The position numbers and the translations under genes are program-made. A stretch of 64,000 nucleotides of DNA from Bacillota bacterium (lineage in GTDB: Bacteria > Bacillota > Clostridia > Christensenellales > Borkfalkiaceae): positions 56,885 to 120,884 of the forward strand of contig JAHZBZ010000005.1 in assembly GCA_019423125.1 (NCBI GenBank). The letters are read 5' to 3'. The notes under the pieces were generated by a model that saw nothing but the letters and a program-made list of their open reading frames with translations, searched no databases and had not been told where the DNA came from. Numbering within the stretch: the first letter of the stretch is position 1; each line of letters starts with the position of its first letter. Shown piece by piece: positions 45,098 through 54,083 of the stretch.

Positions 45098-45132
45098 CTC
45101 TCTTTCCTCCCGCGCGTTTTTCCGACGGCTTG

Positions 45133-45161
45133 ATTTTACTACAAACATCCGCATTTGTCAA
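45133..45161 (-). promoter_or_regulatory. Consensus promoter of the frameshifted regulator
   Basis: TTGACA (45156-45161), a 17-base spacer and TAAAAT (45133-45138), 36 bases before the start codon. Confidence 0.87.
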
Positions 45162-45250
45162 CAGGGAATTTCCGCCGCACCTGTCCGCTCTCGCGCAGAC
45201 CGCAAAGGCGTATGCAAAAAGCCGCATACGTTTTGCAAAAAATGTGCGCA

Positions 45251-45288
45251 CGCAAAAAAGAGACAGGCGCGCCTGTCTCTTTTTTGCG
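45251..45288. terminator. Perfect bidirectional terminator
   Basis: A 38-base perfect palindrome with A6 on one side and T6 on the other, about 90 bases beyond the xylB stop. It serves the xylAB operon on the minus strand. Confidence 0.92.
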
Positions 45289-45379
45289 ATCATTTTTTGT
45301 GCCGCGCGATCCGGGCGCAAACGAACGGTCGGCTTTCTCCCCGCATCGTCTGCGCCCCCTCTTTTGCCGAAAAGCGTTT

Positions 45380-46840
45380 TCAGAACAGACGGAAGGTCTC
45401 TTTCAGCGCGGGATACAGCCGCACGAAGATCGCATACCGATCGTCATAGGCGCGCACGAGCACGGGGTCGGGCTGTTCCACCGAGCGTACGCCCGTGAGC
45501 GCGTCCGCCGCCTCTTCGACGGAAGAAAACTCGCCGCAGGCGACCATCGCGAGCATGGCGCCGCCGTAGGCGGGCCCCTCCTCCGTGACGGGCCGCGCCA
45601 CGGGGATGCCGAGCACGTTCGCGATCACCTTGCGCCACAGCGGGCTCTTCGCGCCGCCGCCGCACAGCGTCGTCTTGCGGATGTCTCCGCCCGCGATCTC
45701 CACGCAGTCGCGCAGGGCGAACGCCACCCCCTCGAGCACCGCGAGCGTCATCTGCTCGCGCGAAGTGTCGGGGCGCATGCCGAGAAAGGCGCCGCGCGCG
45801 TGCACGTCGTTGTGCGGACTGCGCTCGCCCATCAGATAGGGCAGGAAAAAGACGTCGTTTTTGCCCATGTATTTTTCCGCGCCCGCCTGCTCGCGCGCAT
45901 AGTCGGAGCTTTTCAGGATGCCGTCCGACCACCACGCGTTGCAGGACGCCGCCGAGAGGATGCAGCCCATGCGGTGGAATTTTCCGTTCGCATGGCAGAA
46001 GCTGTGCAGGGCGTCGCACCGCTCGGAGGAGAAGGCGTCCTGCGGGACAAACACGGTGCCGCTCGTGCCGAGCGAGATGTTGCAGTCCCCCTCGCGCACG
46101 GTGCCCGTGCCCACCGCCGCCGCGGCGTTGTCCCCCGCCCCCGCGCACACGACGACGTCGGGGGAAAGCCCCAGCCTCTCCGCCGCGGCGGGAAGAAGGG
46201 TCCCGACGGGCGCAAAGCTCTCGAAGAGTTCCGGGAGCCACTCCTCTTTCACGCCGCACACGTCGCACAGCTCTTTGCACCAACGGCGGCGACGCACGTC
46301 GAGAAGAAGGGTGCCGCTCGCGTCCGAATAGTCTGTGGAAAAGGCGCCGCACAGCACGTGCACGACGTAGTCCTTGGGAAGAAGGATCTTTTCGATGCGG
46401 GAAAAGTTCTCGGGCTCGTTCTCGCGCACCCACAGGATCTTGGGCGCGGTGAACCCCGCAAAGGCGGCGTTGCCCACCCGTTCGGCGAGATAGGAAAGCC
46501 CGCGCGCGTTGAGCGCGTCCGTCTGCGCCTGCGTCCTGCCGTCGTTCCAGAGGATGGCGGGGCGGATGACCTCGCCGCCCGCGTCCAGAAGGACGAGCCC
46601 GTGCATCTGTCCGCCCACGCCGATGCCGCGCACCGCGGCGGCGTTCTGCCCTTCGAGCAGGCGGGCGATGCCCGCAAACGCCGCCTCTTCCCAAAGGTGC
46701 GGATCCTGTTCGCTCCAGCCGCTCGCGGGATAGGAAACGGGATAGCTCTCGGTGTGCTGAGAAAGGATGCGCCCGTCTGCCGCCACAAGCAGGAATTTTG
46801 CGCCGCTCGTGCCGAGGTCGACGCCGATGTAGCTGTTCAT
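45380..46840 (-). CDS. xylB: Xylulokinase
   Basis: 486 residues, FGGY kinase family, the usual length. The ATP-binding GVDLGTSGAKFLLV opens the chain, followed by SEQDPHLW, MHGLVLLD with the catalytic-side Asp, WNDGRTQAQTD, the family segment GAGDNAAAAVGTG near 240 and GGGAKSPLWRKVIANVLG near 400. It phosphorylates D-xylulose to xylulose 5-phosphate for the pentose phosphate pathway. It starts one base after the xylA stop, so translation is coupled. Confidence 0.94.
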   Translation of the reverse strand: MNSYIGVDLGTSGAKFLLVAADGRILSQHTESYPVSYPASGWSEQDPHLWEEAAFAGIARLLEGQNAAAVRGIGVGGQMHGLVLLDAGGEVIRPAILWNDGRTQAQTDALNARGLSYLAERVGNAAFAGFTAPKILWVRENEPENFSRIEKILLPKDYVVHVLCGAFSTDYSDASGTLLLDVRRRRWCKELCDVCGVKEEWLPELFESFAPVGTLLPAAAERLGLSPDVVVCAGAGDNAAAAVGTGTVREGDCNISLGTSGTVFVPQDAFSSERCDALHSFCHANGKFHRMGCILSAASCNAWWSDGILKSSDYAREQAGAEKYMGKNDVFFLPYLMGERSPHNDVHARGAFLGMRPDTSREQMTLAVLEGVAFALRDCVEIAGGDIRKTTLCGGGAKSPLWRKVIANVLGIPVARPVTEEGPAYGGAMLAMVACGEFSSVEEAADALTGVRSVEQPDPVLVRAYDDRYAIFVRLYPALKETFRLF

Positions 46841-46841
46841 A

Positions 46842-48161
46842 TCAGCCGAACAGAACGCTGTTGACGATGCTCTCCAGCGCCTCCTGTCTGCCGCTTCCGG
46901 GGAGCGCGGGCGCGCCCATCTTCTCGGCGTGCGCCGCGAGCTCCGCGAGCGTCGCCTTGCCCGAGAGGATCTTTTTGCCGATCTCGCTGTCGCGGTAGCT
47001 CGCGTAGCGCTCCTTGACGAAGGCGTCCAGCCTGCCGTCCTCGATCAGCTTGGCCGCGTTGAGAAGACCGAGCGCAAAGGTGTCCATGCCGAGGATGTAC
47101 CCCTCGAACATGTCCTGCGCGGTGTAGGAAGGACGGCGGTTCTTCGCGTCGAAGTTGAATTCGCCCGTCAGCCCGCCAGCCTTGAGCACCTCGTACATGC
47201 AGAAGGTCGCAGAGTATGCGTCGAAGGGGAATTCGTCGGTGTCCCAGCCCAGCTGCGGGTCGCCCTGGTTGGCGTCGACGGAGCCGAGCATGCCGTTGAT
47301 CGCGCTGATGCGCAGTTCGTGCTCGAAGGTGTGGCCCGCGAGCGTCGCGTGGTTCGCCTCGATGTTCATCTTGAAATCCTTGTCAAGGCCGTGCGCGCGC
47401 AAAAATCCGATCGCCGTCGCCGCGTCGAAGTCGTACTGGTGTTTCATCGGCTCCTTCGGCTTGGGTTCGATGTAGAAATCGCCCTTGAAGCCGATGCTCC
47501 TGCCGTATTCCACCGCCATTTTCATCAGCCGCGCGATGTTCTCCTGCTCGAAGGCGACGTCCGTGTTGAGAAGGGTCTCGTAGCCCTCTCTGCCGCCCCA
47601 GAACACATATCCCCTGCCGCCCAGCTTGACGGTGATGTCGAGCGCCTTCTTGACCTGCGCCGCCGCAAAGCAGAACACGTCCGCGCTGTTGGTCGAGCCC
47701 GCGCCGTTCATGTAGCGGGGATTGCCGAACATGTTCGCGGTGCCCCACAGACAGCGGATGCCCGTGCCCTTCATCTTTTCGAGGATGTAGTCGGAGATCT
47801 CGTCGAGACGGCGCTCCGTCTCCTTGATGTCCTCCGCCTCGGGAACGAGGTCGACGTCATGGAAGCAGAAATAGCGGATGCCCAGCTTCTGCATGAACTC
47901 AAAGCCCGCGTCCACTTTCGCCTTGGCGTGCTCCATCGTGCCCTCTTTCGCGCCGAAGGACTTGTCGGCGGTGCCTCTGCCGAACATGTCCGCGCCCGCC
48001 GCGCAGAGGTTGTGCCACCACGCCATCGCAAACGGAAGATGCTCGCTCATCTTTTTGCCCAGAACCACCCTGTCCGCGTCGTAAAACTTGAACGCGAGCG
48101 GATTTTTGCTCTCCGCGCCCTCGTAACGGATCGCGGGGATGCCCTCAAAGATCTCTTTCAT
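46842..48161 (-). CDS. xylA: Xylose isomerase
   Basis: 439 residues, the normal length of class II xylose isomerases. Conserved motifs: FCFHDVDLVPE (catalytic His and metal region), YVFWGGREGYETL, the metal Glu in FYIEPKPKEPMKHQYDFD, NIEANHATLAGHTFEHEL, GSVDANQGDPQLGWDTDEFP and the final FDAKNRRPS. It converts D-xylose to D-xylulose in the cytoplasm. With xylB it forms an operon divergent from a PocR-AraC regulator and links to the GH43 enzyme, whose products may include xylose. Confidence 0.96.
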   Translation of the reverse strand: MKEIFEGIPAIRYEGAESKNPLAFKFYDADRVVLGKKMSEHLPFAMAWWHNLCAAGADMFGRGTADKSFGAKEGTMEHAKAKVDAGFEFMQKLGIRYFCFHDVDLVPEAEDIKETERRLDEISDYILEKMKGTGIRCLWGTANMFGNPRYMNGAGSTNSADVFCFAAAQVKKALDITVKLGGRGYVFWGGREGYETLLNTDVAFEQENIARLMKMAVEYGRSIGFKGDFYIEPKPKEPMKHQYDFDAATAIGFLRAHGLDKDFKMNIEANHATLAGHTFEHELRISAINGMLGSVDANQGDPQLGWDTDEFPFDAYSATFCMYEVLKAGGLTGEFNFDAKNRRPSYTAQDMFEGYILGMDTFALGLLNAAKLIEDGRLDAFVKERYASYRDSEIGKKILSGKATLAELAAHAEKMGAPALPGSGRQEALESIVNSVLFG

Positions 48162-48198
48162 GGAAAGGTCCTCCTGTTTTCCCTGTTTTCTTGCCTCT

Positions 48199-48227
48199 AT
48201 TTTACGCGGCGAGTCCCGTTATTTCAA
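48199..48227 (-). promoter_or_regulatory. xylAB promoter
   Basis: TTGAAA (48222-48227), a 17-base spacer and TAAAAT (48199-48204) on the minus strand, 38 bases before the xylA start. Confidence 0.82.
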
Positions 48228-48288
48228 GGGAAGCCCGTTCAAAGTTATGTAATTTCGTGCATCTTTTCAAAATATTCTTCCACGAGGG

Positions 48289-48317
48289 TGGACAAATGTC
48301 CGCGGATGAAGTATAAT
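48289..48317 (+). promoter_or_regulatory. Promoter of the PocR-AraC regulator gene
   Basis: TGGACA (48289-48294), a 17-base spacer and TATAAT (48312-48317). It diverges from the xylAB promoter 60 bases away, so one regulator could control both. Confidence 0.82.
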
Positions 48318-48350
48318 TGTTCACGAAAAACCGAACACGAGGGGGAAAAG

Positions 48351-49178
48351 ATGATCGGGCGTTTCGACACGGAAAAACTCAACGAACTGCTCAGGGATTT
48401 TTACACGGCAGTCGGGATCAAGATCTCGGTATTTGACGAGAATTTCAAGATGGTGACGGAATACCCGCCCGCGCCGCCGGAGTTTTGCAGGCTGGTGCGC
48501 GAGAGCGAGGCGGGGCGCAGGGGCTGCGCGGAATGCGACGCCGCCGCCTGCGAGCGCGCGAAACGGCTGCGCGAGCCGCATGTGTACACCTGCCACGCGG
48601 GCGTGACGGAAGCGATCACCCCCATCTGCGTGGGCGGCGGGATCATCGGGTATGCCATCCTCGCGCACATGATGCCGAAGGAGAACTACGCGCAGGCGGT
48701 CAACAGCGCCTGCGTGCGCGCCGCGCGTTACGGCGGGGACGAAAAGGCGTACTTCGACGCGGTGACCAAGATCGAGCCGAAGAGCGAAAAACAGATCCAT
48801 GCGTGCGTGCACCTGCTCGACGCGGTCGCGTCCTACGTCTACATCAAGGACCTCGCGCAGTGGGGAAAAGAGGACGAATCTGCGGCGATCGACGACTACA
48901 TCCGCGGCAACCTCACCGCCGATCTGAGCAGCGAGGCGCTGTGCAGAAAGTTCCTCGTCTCGCGCACAAAGCTCTACCAGCTCTCCGTGCGCAGGTTCGG
49001 CATGGGCATCGCGCAATACGTCGCCATGCGGCGCATGGAAGAGGCGAAACGGCTCCTGCGCGAGGGAAAGAGCATCACCGCCGCCGCCGCGAAGACGGGA
49101 TTTTCCGACTACGCGTATTTTTGCAAGGTGTTCAAAAAATACACGGGCAAGACGCCCGCACAGTACCGAAACGGCTGA
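48351..49178 (+). CDS. PocR-sensor AraC-family transcriptional regulator
   Basis: 275 residues. The N-terminal ~165 residues are a PocR-type ligand-binding domain with a Cys-rich motif (CRLVRES, GCAECDAAACERAK, YTCHAGVTEAITPI, GGGIIGYAILAHM), which in related proteins senses small hydrocarbon or polyol derivatives. The C-terminal ~100 residues are two AraC helix-turn-helix units (SSEALCRKFLVSRTKLYQL and ITAAAAKTGFSDYAYFCKVFKKYTGKTPAQYR). ATG follows GAGGGGG. Divergence from xylAB makes xylose or a related pentose signal likely. Target and inducer are inferred from position. Confidence 0.87.
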   Translation: MIGRFDTEKLNELLRDFYTAVGIKISVFDENFKMVTEYPPAPPEFCRLVRESEAGRRGCAECDAAACERAKRLREPHVYTCHAGVTEAITPICVGGGIIGYAILAHMMPKENYAQAVNSACVRAARYGGDEKAYFDAVTKIEPKSEKQIHACVHLLDAVASYVYIKDLAQWGKEDESAAIDDYIRGNLTADLSSEALCRKFLVSRTKLYQLSVRRFGMGIAQYVAMRRMEEAKRLLREGKSITAAAAKTGFSDYAYFCKVFKKYTGKTPAQYRNG

Positions 49179-49191
49179 AACGCGAAAAGAG

Positions 49192-49232
49192 GCGCCCGCG
49201 CAGACTTGTCTGCGCGGGCGCTTGTTTTTTTT
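49192..49232 (+). terminator. Intrinsic terminator of the AraC-family gene
   Basis: A 13-bp perfect stem (49192-49204 with 49209-49221), loop CTTG, followed by TTGTTTTTTTT. Confidence 0.93.
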
Positions 49233-49250
49233 CCCCGCCCCGCGTTTTAA

Positions 49251-49292
49251 ACAGACCCCGCCCCGCGGCACATGCCGCGGGGCGGGGTCTGT
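49251..49292 (-). terminator. Hairpin at the end of the cobalamin operon
   Basis: Two perfectly complementary 20-base arms lie four bases after the cobA stop. The T run behind it on the minus strand is poor (GTTTAAAA), so it may serve mainly as a 3' end stabiliser or work with the palindrome at 49192. Confidence 0.65.
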
Positions 49293-49296
49293 CCGA

Positions 49297-49791
49297 TCAA
49301 AACTCTATGCCGCGGCGGGCGCGCACGCCCGCGTCGAAGGGATGGCGCACCTTGCGCATCTCGGTGCAGTAATCGGCGCGCGCGAGCAATGCCGCGGAGG
49401 GAGCGCGGCCGGTGAGCACCGTCTCGCAGTGTTCCCCTTCGAGAAAGGAGAGAAGATCCTCCTCCCGCGCACAGCCGCGCGAAAACGCCGCCGCTCCCTC
49501 GTCCAGCACGAGAAGATCGAACTCCTTTGCGCGCGCGAGCGCCTCCTCCAACAGCCTCTGATAGGCGTCTTTTGCCGCGCGCGCGCCCGCCTCTCCCCTG
49601 CCGAAACGGCGCTCGCACAGCACCTGCACCCCCGCCGCGCGCAGGGGCGCGATCTCCGAAGAGGTGCCGTCCTTGAAAAACTGCACGAACAGCACGCGCA
49701 TGCCGCTGCCCGCCGCGCGGAGCGAAAGCCCCACGGCCGCGCTCGTCTTGCCCTTGCCTTCGCCGCAATAGACGTGAAAAAGTCCGTTCAT
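49297..49791 (-). CDS. cobA: Cob(I)yrinic acid a,c-diamide adenosyltransferase (CobA/BtuR)
   Basis: 164 residues, close to the usual length. The P-loop is GEGKGKTSAAVGLSLRAAG (about 10-17), followed by VLFVQFFKDGTSSE, DLLVLDE (about 108) and VLTGR. The enzyme transfers 5'-deoxyadenosyl from ATP to Co(I) corrinoids. Its ATG overlaps the cbiP stop (ATGA). Last gene of the riboswitch-controlled operon. Confidence 0.92.
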   Translation of the reverse strand: MNGLFHVYCGEGKGKTSAAVGLSLRAAGSGMRVLFVQFFKDGTSSEIAPLRAAGVQVLCERRFGRGEAGARAAKDAYQRLLEEALARAKEFDLLVLDEGAAAFSRGCAREEDLLSFLEGEHCETVLTGRAPSAALLARADYCTEMRKVRHPFDAGVRARRGIEF

Positions 49792-51182
49792 CCTCTCTCC
49801 TCCCCGCGCAAAATGCGCACGATCGCGTCCACGTCCGCGTTCTCTTCCAGCCAGTCGGCGAGGCGGTCGTACTCCGCCTCCCGATCGAAGCGGACCTCCC
49901 GCCCGCCCAGCGCCGCGGCGAGCCTTGACCCCGCCTCGCCGTCGAACAGCCCGTGCACGTAGCTCCCGCCCGCAAAGCCCTTTCCGCAGAAGAGCGCGCC
50001 CGCGCCCATGTGGATCTCGTAGCCCTCGTATGCCGCGCCGTTGAGACAGGAGAAAAATCCCTCCAGCCCCTCCGCCCTGCCGCGGACGCGGCGCACCGTC
50101 TTTTCGGGCGAGAAAACCGTATCGAAGGGCAAAAGCCCCAGCCCCTGCGCCTCGCCGCCCTCGGCGCCCGCGGGGTCGAGGATGCGCCCGCCCAGCATCT
50201 GAAATCCGCCGCAGACGCCGAACACGGGCACTCCTCTGTGCGCCGCCGCGAGCACCTGTTCGGCAAGCCCCGACGCGCGCAAAAAGGCGAGGTCGGCGGC
50301 GGTGTTCTTGGTGCCGGGAAGAAGGACCAGCTTCGGCGCGCCGAATTCGCGCGCGGAGGAGACGTAGCGCAGCGAAAAGATGCGCTCGAGCGGGGAAAAA
50401 TCGGTGAAATTGGAGATGTGCGGCAGCCGCACGACGGCGACGTCCGTCCCCTCGCCCCGCTCCCGCGGCGCAAGGCGGGGCGAGAGGCTGTCCTCGTCGT
50501 CCAGATCGAGCGAAAAGGCGGGCAGAACGCCGAGCACGGGCACGCCGCACACCTCTTCGAGCATGCGACGTCCCTCTTTGAACAGCGAGAGATCGCCGCG
50601 GAATTTGTTGACGAGCAGGCCGCACACCCGCGTGCGGTCGCGCAGGAGGGAGAGGGTGCCGTGCATCTGCGCGAAGATGCCGCCGCGGTCGATGTCGCCG
50701 ACGAGCAGAACGGGCGCGTTCAGCCGCTCGGCGAGCCCCTCGTTGACAAAATCGCCCGCCGCGAGGTTGAGCTCGACGGGACTGCCCGCCCCCTCGATGA
50801 CGACGGCGTCGAACTCCCGTTCGAGCGAAAAAAAGCTGTCCAGCACCGCGGGCAGAAGCTCTGCCTTGCGCGCGTAGTATTCGCGGGCGGAGAGGGTGCC
50901 CTTCGCCCTGCCGCACACGATGACCTGCGAGGCGCTCTCCCCCGTCGGCTTGAGCAGGACGGGGTTCATGCGCGCGTCGGCGCGCACCCCTGCCGCCTCC
51001 GCCTGCATCATCTGCGCGCGGCCGATCTCCGCGCCGTCCTCGGTGACCGCGGAGTTGTTCGCCATGTTCTGCGCCTTGAAAGGCGCGGCGCGAAGACCGC
51101 GCCGCGCGAGCGCGCGCAGAAGCGCCGCGCAGACGACGCTCTTGCCCGCGTCCGACATCGTGCCCTGGATCATGATCTTCAT
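49788..51182 (-). CDS. cbiP: Cobyric acid synthase
   Basis: 464 residues, slightly shorter than the usual ~490. The N-terminal synthetase part has IMIQGTMSDAGKSVVCAAL (P-loop), FKAQNMANNSAV and EGAGSPVELNL; the C-terminal glutaminase part has the nucleophile Cys in VFGVCGGFQMLGG and a His in the EGYEIHMG segment. It amidates four side chains of adenosyl-cobyrinic acid a,c-diamide using glutamine and ATP. Overlaps neighbours by four bases on both sides. Confidence 0.93.
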   Translation of the reverse strand: MKIMIQGTMSDAGKSVVCAALLRALARRGLRAAPFKAQNMANNSAVTEDGAEIGRAQMMQAEAAGVRADARMNPVLLKPTGESASQVIVCGRAKGTLSAREYYARKAELLPAVLDSFFSLEREFDAVVIEGAGSPVELNLAAGDFVNEGLAERLNAPVLLVGDIDRGGIFAQMHGTLSLLRDRTRVCGLLVNKFRGDLSLFKEGRRMLEEVCGVPVLGVLPAFSLDLDDEDSLSPRLAPRERGEGTDVAVVRLPHISNFTDFSPLERIFSLRYVSSAREFGAPKLVLLPGTKNTAADLAFLRASGLAEQVLAAAHRGVPVFGVCGGFQMLGGRILDPAGAEGGEAQGLGLLPFDTVFSPEKTVRRVRGRAEGLEGFFSCLNGAAYEGYEIHMGAGALFCGKGFAGGSYVHGLFDGEAGSRLAAALGGREVRFDREAEYDRLADWLEENADVDAIVRILRGEERG

Positions 51183-52189
51183 TCCGTCACCTCCGCGAGC
51201 GCGCGCAGGAGCTTCTTATTCTCCGCGCGCCTTTTGACGCAGATGCGCACATACGTTTTCCCCTTTTCGGGACAAAGCCCCTCGAAATCCGCGCACACGC
51301 GCACCGCAAACCCGCGCGCGCGCAGGGCGGCGGGCACGCTCTCCGCGCAGGAAAAGAGCAGAAAATTGGCATAGCTTTCGCGCGGGCGGTATCCGAGCGC
51401 GCACAGCCCGCCGAAGAGAAAGGCGCGCTCGCGCTCGACGAGTTCGCGCATCTTTTTCAGATACGCCCTGTCCCGCGCGCACGCCTCCCCCGCCGCGAGC
51501 GCGAAGCAGGAGAGGTTCCACGGCTGTAAATAGGGCGCGAGCGCGGACGCGTCCGAAGCGAGCAGATACCCCACCCGCACCCCCGCGAGCGCATACGACT
51601 TCGTCAGCGACTGCACGACGGTCGCGCCCGCCGCGCACAGCTCGGAAAGGGTGTACCCCGCGTCCCGCACAAAGTCGAAAAAGCAGGCGTCGGCGACCAT
51701 GCGCGTCCCCTGTTTTACGCACGCTTCGAGCAGAGAAAAGAGCGCCGCGCGCGGAAGAAGGGCGCCGTCGGGGTTGTTGGGGATGCAGACGAAAAAGAGG
51801 GAGAATCCGCCCCCTTCGAGCGCGGCGAGCGCCTCCTTTTCGGAGAAGACGATCACCGCCTCGCCGCCGAAGGCGCGCACCGCGGCGGCGTATTCGCCGA
51901 AGGTCGGCCCGAGCACGAGCGCGCGGCCGCCCGCATGGCGGGCGGCGCAGGCATAAATCAATTCCGCGGCGCCGTTGCCCGCGAGCACATACCCTGCGGG
52001 CACCCCCTCCTTTTCGGCGAGCGCGGCGCAGAGGCGCGCGCAGAGCGGGTCGGGATAGAGCGCCGCGGCGCGCAGGGCTGCGCGCAGGGCGCGCCGCCCT
52101 GCGCGGCAGACGCCGAGCGGGCTGACGTTTACAGAAAAATCATGCCGCGCGGCGGGATCGCCGCCGTGCGGATCGCTTCCGAAGCGCAT
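51179..52189 (-). CDS. cobD: L-threonine-O-3-phosphate decarboxylase (CobD-type PLP enzyme)
   Basis: 336 residues, fold type I aminotransferase. GNGAAELIYACA (PLP phosphate site), CIPNNPDGAL, the Asp in MVADACFFDF and the Schiff-base Lys in SLTKSYALAGVRVGYLL are present. Histidinol-phosphate aminotransferase has the same family pattern; position between cbiB and cbiP and HDFSVNVSPLG at the start favour CobD, which supplies (R)-1-amino-2-propanol phosphate for the nucleotide loop. Confidence 0.88.
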   Translation of the reverse strand: MRFGSDPHGGDPAARHDFSVNVSPLGVCRAGRRALRAALRAAALYPDPLCARLCAALAEKEGVPAGYVLAGNGAAELIYACAARHAGGRALVLGPTFGEYAAAVRAFGGEAVIVFSEKEALAALEGGGFSLFFVCIPNNPDGALLPRAALFSLLEACVKQGTRMVADACFFDFVRDAGYTLSELCAAGATVVQSLTKSYALAGVRVGYLLASDASALAPYLQPWNLSCFALAAGEACARDRAYLKKMRELVERERAFLFGGLCALGYRPRESYANFLLFSCAESVPAALRARGFAVRVCADFEGLCPEKGKTYVRICVKRRAENKKLLRALAEVTE

Positions 52190-52204
52190 AATGGCCTCCT
52201 TTAT

Positions 52205-53182
52205 TTACAGACAGAACACGAGCGGGGCCGCGACGCCCGAAAAGAGCGCCGCCGCAAACAGCGAGGCGAGAACGAGCAGGCGGCAGGTGCGCGCGACGTC
52301 GCGCGGCTCGATCGCGCGGGTATGATCGCCCAGCCACGGCTTTCTGTGCACGACGCCGCGGTAGACCGTATCCCCGCCCAGGCGCACCCCGAGCGCGCCC
52401 GCCGCCGCCGATTCCGCCTGCGCGGAGTTGGGCGAGGGGTGCTTGCGGCGATCCCGCCGCCAGACGCGGAAGGCGCGGCGGCCGTCCATCCCCAGCACGA
52501 ACGCCGCCGCGACGAAGAGCAGCGCCGTCAGGCGCGCGGGGAGAAAGTTGAACACGTCGTCCGTGCGCGCCGCGACCCTTCCGAAATACAGAAACCCGCC
52601 GTCGCGGTAGCCGACCATCGAATCCATCGTGTTGACCGCCTTGTACAGCGCGCCGCCCGCCGCGCCGCCGAGAAAGAGAAACAAGAGGGGCGCGATGACG
52701 CCGTCCGAACTGTTTTCGGCGACCGTCTCCACCGCCGCGCGCGCGATGCCGCGGCCGTCCAGATGCGCGGTGTCCCGCCCGACGAGGGTGGACACCTGCG
52801 CGCGCGCGGCCTCGATGTCCCCCTCTTCCAGCAGGCGGCTCACTTTTTTGCTCTCCGCGCGAAGTTCGTGCGAGGCGAGCGTTTGCCAGCAAAGCAGACT
52901 GGAGAGCGCGAAGTACGCCCACGGCGAGAGCAGCCACAGACCCAGCAGCGCCGCCGCGGGCACGCCCGCGCTCACCGCGCAGACGAGAACGACGAGAAAC
53001 GCGCCCGCCGCGAGCTCGCCGCGCGGCGTCTCGGGAAAGAGCGCGCGCAGGGCGCGCGAGAGAAGGGAGACGAGATGCCCGATCAGGCGCACGGGATGAT
53101 AGAGAAAGCGGGGATAGCCGATCAGCAGGTCGAGAAAAAACCCGACGAGGACGGAGAGAAAGGTCAGTTGAAAGAAATTCAC
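52205..53182 (-). CDS. cbiB: Adenosylcobinamide-phosphate synthase (CbiB)
   Basis: 325 residues, polytopic membrane protein with four or more hydrophobic segments. Family signatures: DLLIGYPRFLYHPVRLIG near the start, VGRDTAHLD, AAVETVAENSSDGVIAPL, NTMDSMVGYR and PNSAQAESAAAGALGV. It attaches aminopropanol (phosphate) to cobyric acid. The start is GTG at 53182, inside GTGA shared with the cobC stop; no good ATG is near, and MNFFQL-type starts are normal for the family. Confidence 0.92.
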   Translation of the reverse strand: MNFFQLTFLSVLVGFFLDLLIGYPRFLYHPVRLIGHLVSLLSRALRALFPETPRGELAAGAFLVVLVCAVSAGVPAAALLGLWLLSPWAYFALSSLLCWQTLASHELRAESKKVSRLLEEGDIEAARAQVSTLVGRDTAHLDGRGIARAAVETVAENSSDGVIAPLLFLFLGGAAGGALYKAVNTMDSMVGYRDGGFLYFGRVAARTDDVFNFLPARLTALLFVAAAFVLGMDGRRAFRVWRRDRRKHPSPNSAQAESAAAGALGVRLGGDTVYRGVVHRKPWLGDHTRAIEPRDVARTCRLLVLASLFAAALFSGVAAPLVFCL

Positions 53183-53742
53183 AGCTTTTTTGCGACCTCC
53201 GGCGCGCCGTCCCCGAGCGCGAGGACGTATCCGCCCAGGTTGGGGACGTGCCACTCGTAGAAGGACCGCCGCGGCAGTGCGAGCGCGGAGAGCACCGCCA
53301 TGATGCTCCCGCCGTGCACGACGAGCGCCGCGCGGCACCCGTCGGGGAGCGCATTTGCATACGCCTCGAACGCCGCGACGGTGCGCCGCACGAACGCCTC
53401 GGGCGCCTCTCCTTCGGGAAAGGGCGCTCGCCCGCCCGATTCCAGCCAGCTGAGATAGTCGGCATCCCCTTCCAGCTGTGCCGCCGTCTTGCCCTCGAAT
53501 TTGCCGAAGTCGCATTCGGCGAACCCCTCCCAAACTTCCGCCTCCGCCTGCGGATACAGGAGCTGCGCGGTGCGGCGGCAGCGCAGGAGGGGCGAACAGG
53601 CGACCTTGTCCGCGGGCGGGGGCAGAAAGGCGCGCGCCTGCGCCTCGCCCGCCGCGCTGAGCGGCTGGTCCGTCCTGCCGATGTAGGCGCCGATCTCGTT
53701 TCCCGCCGTCGGCGCATGGCGGATGAGTGCGATGTACTTCAT
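53179..53742 (-). CDS. cobC: Histidine phosphatase, probable alpha-ribazole phosphatase
   Basis: 187 residues. The phosphoglycerate-mutase-like motif LIRHAPTAGNE (catalytic His8), CSPLLRCRRTAQLL, the Glu in ECDFGKFEGK and VVHGGSIMAVL (second His) are all seen. In this operon it should remove the 5' phosphate from adenosylcobalamin phosphate or alpha-ribazole phosphate. It overlaps both neighbours by four bases. Confidence 0.87.
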   Translation of the reverse strand: MKYIALIRHAPTAGNEIGAYIGRTDQPLSAAGEAQARAFLPPPADKVACSPLLRCRRTAQLLYPQAEAEVWEGFAECDFGKFEGKTAAQLEGDADYLSWLESGGRAPFPEGEAPEAFVRRTVAAFEAYANALPDGCRAALVVHGGSIMAVLSALALPRRSFYEWHVPNLGGYVLALGDGAPEVAKKL

Positions 53743-54083
53743 TTGATGCGCACCCCTATCCCCGCAAACACGCGGTAAACCTCGTCCGCCCGCCGCGCGA
53801 TCGCACAGAGGACGCGCCCGACCTCGTCGCGCAGTTCCCGCTCTTTCCGCTCCGCGGGGAGGATGCCGCAGCCGATCTCGTCGGCGCAGAACACGCAGTC
53901 GCGCACCGCTTCCGCACGCGCGAGCACCGCCGCGGCGCCTTCGCGCGCGATCAGACGCTCGAGGTGCACGCATGCGCCGCCCTCGCGCGGCTCTTCGCCC
54001 ACCTGTGCGGGGGAAAGGGAAAAGGTTTCGCAGAGGAAGCGGGTCTTGCCCTGTCCCCTGCCGCCGATGACCAGTCGTATCAT
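53739..54083 (-). CDS. Short CobU-like P-loop protein (cobinamide kinase family)
   Basis: 114 residues, against ~170-180 for CobU. It keeps the P-loop GGRGQGKT (7-14), the segment VFCADEIGCGILPAERKERELRDEVG, which corresponds to the 'EVGxGIVP...R..RD..G' core of CobU, and the final FAGIGVRIK. The middle region with the guanylylation His (HRxxR) is missing. Short relatives of this kind are known to me from clostridial cobalamin operons. It may act as kinase, guanylyltransferase or accessory partner of the longer paralogue at 54838. ATGA overlap with cobS upstream. Confidence 0.75.
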   Translation of the reverse strand: MIRLVIGGRGQGKTRFLCETFSLSPAQVGEEPREGGACVHLERLIAREGAAAVLARAEAVRDCVFCADEIGCGILPAERKERELRDEVGRVLCAIARRADEVYRVFAGIGVRIK